Below, piece after piece: positions 63,917 to 64,000 of a stretch of 64,000 bases of DNA. Each line of letters opens with the position of its first letter. The first letter of the stretch is position 1. Where the stretch lies: contig NZ_JRXE01000014.1 in NCBI RefSeq assembly GCF_001267535.1, positions 45,602-109,601 of the forward strand, written 5' to 3'. The notes beneath the pieces are model-generated. The model searched no databases. It was not told the DNA's origin and saw only the letters and a list, made by a program, of their open reading frames with translations. The stretch comes from Winslowiella iniecta. GTDB lineage: Bacteria > Pseudomonadota > Gammaproteobacteria > Enterobacterales > Enterobacteriaceae. A program made the translations under genes and the position numbers.

Positions 63917-64000
63917 CGGCGGTTGTATTAAATTACAGTTATCGGGCCCGCTTCAATTTGGGGCTGTGCTATGATTCGCAGCCTCAAATCAGCGTCAACC

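Noticed and set aside
1-64000. CRISPR arrays, insertion sequences, prophage genes, tRNA or rRNA genes
   Set aside because: No regularly spaced direct repeats, transposase or integrase-type mobile genes (XerD is core), and no RNA genes of these types were seen on either strand.

Overview
The window is a dense, GC-moderate enterobacterial chromosome segment with no tRNA, rRNA, phage or insertion sequence. Protein identities to Escherichia coli K-12 are high, and gene order largely follows the E. coli 62-64 min region (serA-fau-ssrS-zapA-ygfB-pepP-ubiH-ubiI-gcvTHP-trhA-ygfZ-sdhE-cptA-fldB-xerD-dsbC-recJ-prfB-lysS, then lysR-lysA-galR-omr-aas-lplT-tas-ygdR-mutH-rppH-ptsP). The differences from E. 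coli (one omr sRNA, creBCD beside cptA, no ygdQ, extra accessory genes) suggest Erwiniaceae (Pantoea/Erwinia-like) or a close relative. This placement is an inference from content, not a database result.

Region 1 (1-25000) is mostly core. It holds the end of serA, fau with 6S RNA and zapA on the minus strand, the pepP-ubiH-ubiI ubiquinone operon, and the glycine cleavage operon with tandem hairpins between gcvH and gcvP. It continues with trhA, the ygfZ / sdhE-cptA pair, the CreBC two-component system with creD behind a perfect Cre-tag, then fldB, xerD-dsbC-recJ, and prfB (with its programmed +1 frameshift) and lysS. Between gcvP and trhA lies a small AT-rich island with a two-gene minus-strand unit: a 44-residue Ser/Gly/Asn/Cys peptide and a 72-residue two-helix membrane protein. 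It resembles a bacteriocin-immunity pair and is the most novel-looking item here.

Region 2 (25000-37500) carries a UhpABC sensing system directly upstream of an AfuABC-type ABC importer. This suggests external hexose-phosphate sensing driving ABC import, with no uhpT present. A lipoprotein trypsin-like protease faces the cluster convergently. Then come a YdhP/AraJ-like MFS exporter, lysR and lysA.

Region 3 (37500-54000) is an accessory block split around galR and the OmrA/B-type sRNA. It contains a cellobiose/lactose-family PTS operon (IIA divergent from IIC-GH1-IIB-GntR-YitT, with three phased operators), an orphan Rhs-tip toxin-like protein, a cytoplasmic BisC-type molybdoenzyme, an FtsI paralog with SxD in place of SxN, a GH31 glycosidase with a GPH sugar symporter, and a UPF0303 protein.

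Region 4 (54000-64000) returns to core: aas-lplT (lysophospholipid salvage), an unknown periplasmic protein, tas, ygdR, mutH, a DARS2-like DnaA-box region, rppH and ptsP. The last 84 bases hold no gene I can support. A family of about 75-90 bp double-hairpin repeats lies just behind the stop codons of at least five plus-strand genes across the window.
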